From NCBI RefSeq assembly GCF_002211365.1, contig NZ_LOKZ01000002.1, positions 124,001 to 188,000 on the forward strand: DNA of 64,000 nt, given 5' to 3'. Numbering within the stretch: the stretch's first letter is position 1; every line of letters starts with the position of its first letter. Below are positions 61,202 through 64,000 of this stretch, piece by piece. A model generated the notes under the pieces. It worked only from the letters and a program-made list of their open reading frames with translations, was not told the origin of the DNA and ran no database searches. The translations under genes were made by a program, and so were the position numbers. The stretch is from Rhizobium sp. R711 (GTDB lineage Bacteria > Pseudomonadota > Alphaproteobacteria > Rhizobiales > Rhizobiaceae).

Positions 61202-63790
61202 TCAGCCACCGGTGCTGCCCTGGCCGAGGTCCTTCGGACCAAGCCCCGCTGTGGCGGCGATTGTGGAGGCGACTTGTGCCTTTTGAACCTCCACCGGACT
61301 TGGGTATTGACCCCGCAGCATCAGCCTGTTGAGCCGCAAGGCTCTGTAATTTTCGGGAACGAACACAAGGCCGCGGGGAAAACGCCGGTTGACCTTGAGC
61401 TGTGCACTCAGCTCGCCCTGGCCGGATCGCACGACGACCTGATCGCCATCCGAAAGGCCCAGCTCTTCGGCATCCTGCGCGCTCATCTCGGCATAGGGGT
61501 CATCAGCGATCGTATTCAGGATTTTTGAGCGTTCGGAAAGATATCCATTGTGGAAAAGGCAATTGCCGGTGACCAGCATGAGACGGTCAGACGCAATGGG
61601 GGCAGGCGCTGGCGCAAAGAACCCACCAGCCGGTGGTGTCAGCCCCCCTTTGGTAAACGCGCCGTCGGTGCCAAGCCCATCCTGCGTCAGCCCCTGGTAA
61701 GCGGGAACCAACCGGACGATCTCGTCGAAGATCTCGCCTTGAACTGATGGTCGCATCGAGTGGCCGCGAAGGGCTGCGACGAAGTCGAAGATCGCCAGGT
61801 TGCCCCGCGCCTCGACAACGGGCTCACGGAACTTGCAGACCTTCTGGAGCCGACCTTCGTTATTGGTGAAAGTGCCCGCCTCCTCACCGTAACTCGCTGC
61901 GGGCAGCACCACTTCGGCGAGGCTGGTCGTATCCGTGATGAACGCGTCCTGCACGATCAGGAGATCGGCGCGACGAAGTGCCCGCTGCGCGAACTCCCGG
62001 TCGGGATACGACATCAGCGGGTCGCTGCCGGCGATATAGAGCGCGCCCATTTGACCCTTGTCACAGAGATCCAGCATCCAGTCGAAATCCGCGCCCGGTT
62101 CGGAGCGGATCACAGCACCCCAGGCCCCTTCGAGAGTTTTGCGCGTTGCATCATCGGCGAGCGCGCGCAATCCCGGCAGGGTTGTCGGTAAAACGCCCAT
62201 ATCCCAGGCTCCCAACTGGTTGGCGCGGTCGAAGAGAAACTGCAGCGCCGCTCTTTTGCCGAGCAGGCCGAGGACCTTGAGAAGGTTGTTAAGCTGCTGC
62301 AGCGTCACGCCTGCTGTTGGCGACCTCAGGAGTTCGGCGCTGACAAGCACGGTGATGCTTTGTCCGTCCGAGAGCGCCGTGGTCAGGCGGGACAGTTCGT
62401 CGCTGCCTGTGACCGCGGGTGGCCCGCCAACTTCCGCGGCAATCTCGCTCGGCAGGTCCTGACCGGCCGCCGCGAGACCGGCCACGACTGCGGCAAGGCT
62501 CGACGCCTCACCGCCCGGCGATGCGCGAACGACCGCGAAAGCATCGGCGTCCAGGCGGGACGGTCTCGCCGAAAGCATCAGCAATCTGGTCTGGCGCCGC
62601 CGCGCGGCGTCGCGCAGCAGATATTCGGTGACGGGGTTTTCCTCGGTCGGGTTACCGCCGACAACGAGCACGCAGTCGTTGCCGATCACGTCCGCCAGCG
62701 GCGCGCGGCTGTAAAAGCTCGTCAGCAACGGACCGAGCGTATCGACGGGCGTGGACCAGCGCGACGAGCAGTCTATGTTATTGGTCCAAAAGACCGTCCG
62801 CATCATTTTCTGGAACTGGTAAAGGATCTCGTTGGGAAGGCGCGGTGAGGCAAGCCCGCCGGCAGCCTTGCCCTCGACGGACGAGAGGCGCCGTCGCAGG
62901 TAGTCTCCCGCTTCTTCCCAGGAAACCGGAACGAGGGCGCCGTCACGACGGACCATCGGATGCTTGATCCTGTCCGTGCTCGTGACGAAATCGAGGCCAA
63001 AACGCCCCCGCGCGCAGAGCGTTTCGCGGTTGAGCCCTTCATCCCATTTCGAGCGCACGCGCATGAACTCGCCCTTGCGCGTGCCGACGGTCAGCTGGCA
63101 GCCGGTGCCGCAATGCGGGCAGACCGTGTCTGTCTCGGCCAGATCCCAGGGCCGAGCCTTGTAGCGATAAGGGAAGCTCATGAGAGCGCCGACCGGGCAG
63201 ACCTCGATGCAATTGCCGCATTGGTCGCAGCTCGCCAGGCTGCCCTCAAACCCGGTCACGGCCGTATCCATACCTTTCTCGACGGTGCCCAAGGCGACCG
63301 CACCGACCACTTCCTCGCACATCCGCACGCATCGCTGGCACTGGATGCAGCGGTTGACGTTCATGATGACGACCGGGCTCAGACGAATATCCTCGGAGTG
63401 GAACACGCGTTTGGCATCGCGGAACCGGCTTTCGCGCGGCCCATAGGCCATCACCTGGTCCTGCAACTCGCACTCGCCGCCCTTGTCGCAGATCGGGCAG
63501 TCGAGGGGGTGATTGGCGAGCAGCATGTCGAGCATGGACGAGCGCGTTTCGTCGATCAGCGGCGTGTTGGTGCGCACCACCATGCCGTCGGTGACCGCAG
63601 TGGCGCAAGACGGTTGCAACCTACGCTGTCCCTCGATTTCAACCAGGCACATGCGGCATGAGGCGAGCGGCGGCAGCCGTTTCATATAGCAGAAGGTCGG
63701 AATGTCGATGCCAAGGCGCTCGGCCGCCTGCAGCACGGTAGTGCCGGCATCTACTTCCAGCGTTTGGTCATCAATCGTGATATGAACCAT
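61202..63790 (-). CDS. nuoG: NADH-quinone oxidoreductase subunit NuoG
   Basis: 862 residues from the ATG at 63790, after GAGGAA; a longer frame to 63865 overlaps nuoF. N-terminal 2Fe-2S domain (CYMKRLPPLASCRMC near 33-47, then the C in PSCATAV), His-Cys and Cys clusters in HPLDCPICDKGGECELQ, then two 4Fe-4S motifs CIQCQRCVRMC and CDQCGNCIEVCPVGAL. The molybdopterin-like domain starts with CPHCGTGCQLTVG, giving the extra N7-type cluster, and ENPVTEYLL follows. The ALA-rich middle is diverged. It is on the minus strand after nuoF, converging with nuoH-nuoI-CBS. Confidence 0.95.
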   Translation of the reverse strand: MVHITIDDQTLEVDAGTTVLQAAERLGIDIPTFCYMKRLPPLASCRMCLVEIEGQRRLQPSCATAVTDGMVVRTNTPLIDETRSSMLDMLLANHPLDCPICDKGGECELQDQVMAYGPRESRFRDAKRVFHSEDIRLSPVVIMNVNRCIQCQRCVRMCEEVVGAVALGTVEKGMDTAVTGFEGSLASCDQCGNCIEVCPVGALMSFPYRYKARPWDLAETDTVCPHCGTGCQLTVGTRKGEFMRVRSKWDEGLNRETLCARGRFGLDFVTSTDRIKHPMVRRDGALVPVSWEEAGDYLRRRLSSVEGKAAGGLASPRLPNEILYQFQKMMRTVFWTNNIDCSSRWSTPVDTLGPLLTSFYSRAPLADVIGNDCVLVVGGNPTEENPVTEYLLRDAARRRQTRLLMLSARPSRLDADAFAVVRASPGGEASSLAAVVAGLAAAGQDLPSEIAAEVGGPPAVTGSDELSRLTTALSDGQSITVLVSAELLRSPTAGVTLQQLNNLLKVLGLLGKRAALQFLFDRANQLGAWDMGVLPTTLPGLRALADDATRKTLEGAWGAVIRSEPGADFDWMLDLCDKGQMGALYIAGSDPLMSYPDREFAQRALRRADLLIVQDAFITDTTSLAEVVLPAASYGEEAGTFTNNEGRLQKVCKFREPVVEARGNLAIFDFVAALRGHSMRPSVQGEIFDEIVRLVPAYQGLTQDGLGTDGAFTKGGLTPPAGGFFAPAPAPIASDRLMLVTGNCLFHNGYLSERSKILNTIADDPYAEMSAQDAEELGLSDGDQVVVRSGQGELSAQLKVNRRFPRGLVFVPENYRALRLNRLMLRGQYPSPVEVQKAQVASTIAATAGLGPKDLGQGSTGG

Positions 63791-63818
63791 GGCTTCCTCG
63801 CGGTCTTTCCCGCGCACC

Positions 63819-64000
63819 TCAGTGAAACGGGCACCTCCGCTCCTCGATATGGGCGACGAACTCATCGCGGAAATGCTTGAGCGCGGCCCGCAGCCCCATG
63901 GCCGCGCCGTCGCCCAAAGCGCAGAACGTATTGCCGAAAATGCCCTTGCAGAGAGCGTCCAGCTGTTCCAGGTCGCCCCGGTCCCCCTGCCCCGCCTCGA
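63819..64000 (-). CDS. nuoF: NADH-quinone oxidoreductase subunit NuoF, C-terminal end only
   Basis: The minus-strand frame enters at the window edge and ends with a TGA at 63819-63821. It encodes about 60 residues that include DLEQLDALCKGIFGNTFCA, LGDGAAMGLRAALKHFRDEF and a final EERRCPFH. The LxxLCKGIxGNTFCALGDxAAxP-type region is the conserved C-terminal part of NuoF, which carries FMN and the N3 cluster. It precedes nuoG by 28 bases. The N-terminal part lies outside the window. Confidence 0.92.
   Translation of the reverse strand, partial: EAGQGDRGDLEQLDALCKGIFGNTFCALGDGAAMGLRAALKHFRDEFVAHIEERRCPFH

Noticed and set aside
61202..63790. Formate dehydrogenase or hydrogenase subunit as alternative to NuoG
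   Set aside because: The cysteine pattern and the neighbours nuoF, nuoH and nuoI fit NuoG; no selenocysteine/Cys active-site motif of formate dehydrogenase was seen.

Overview
The window is high-GC, densely packed DNA with many 1-8 base start/stop overlaps, strong GGAGG-type ribosome binding sites and a very large number of ABC importers joined to small catabolic operons. That style, together with the tyrosine-degradation genes, the hydroxyproline-type cluster, the split-transketolase cluster and an apparently rearranged set of complex I genes, points to an alphaproteobacterium of the Rhizobiaceae (Ensifer/Sinorhizobium or Rhizobium type), perhaps on a secondary replicon. This assignment is inference from gene content; no rRNA, tRNA, replication gene or CRISPR array was seen.

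Layout. 1-4212: homogentisate branch of tyrosine/phenylalanine breakdown (fumarylacetoacetase fragment, hmgA, hppD) with a divergent MarR regulator and a divergent Lrp/AsnC regulator, each facing its target across an inverted repeat. 4233-12318: one long minus-strand operon of a Liv-type ABC importer, a GMC oxidoreductase, 3-hydroxyisobutyrate dehydrogenase and an EamA transporter, divergent from a LysR gene (12642-13562). 13659-17739: glutaryl-CoA dehydrogenase, a small membrane protein, a mercuric-reductase-like flavoprotein and a DUF4242-adenylate cyclase fusion. 18018-19908: a polyol dehydrogenase and a stand-alone PTS EIIA protein. 20331-24132: complete sulfate/thiosulfate importer (binding protein, CysT, CysW, CysA). 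24410-25237: SleB-type wall hydrolase lipoprotein. 25247-31346: FadR-type regulator, transsulfuration-type PLP enzyme and a sugar-type ABC importer in one minus-strand operon. 31560-32140: decayed IS481-family transposase. 32280-33155: ribB with an FMN riboswitch.

33255-43592 is a polyol/ketose catabolic island: a ribose-type importer, two short-chain dehydrogenases and an internally deleted triose-phosphate isomerase on the minus strand, and a split transketolase, an FGGY kinase and a SorC-type regulator on the plus strand. Three similar AT-rich palindromic sites lie in its promoters and suggest one SorC regulon. 43880-57760 is a hydroxyproline-like catabolic region: a proline-racemase-superfamily enzyme lacking its second catalytic cysteine, a betaine/proline-type importer, an amino-acid oxidase, an aldehyde dehydrogenase, a DapA-family lyase and a GntR regulator, followed upstream by a second GntR-DapA-oxidase module. 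58020-58907 is a GcvA-like LysR gene. 59099-64000 holds nuoH-nuoI-CBS on the plus strand converging with nuoF-nuoG on the minus strand.

The best candidates for undescribed biology are the Cys-to-Gly proline-racemase enzyme with its betaine importer and duplicated oxidase/lyase modules, and the split-transketolase island with its in-frame-deleted TpiA.
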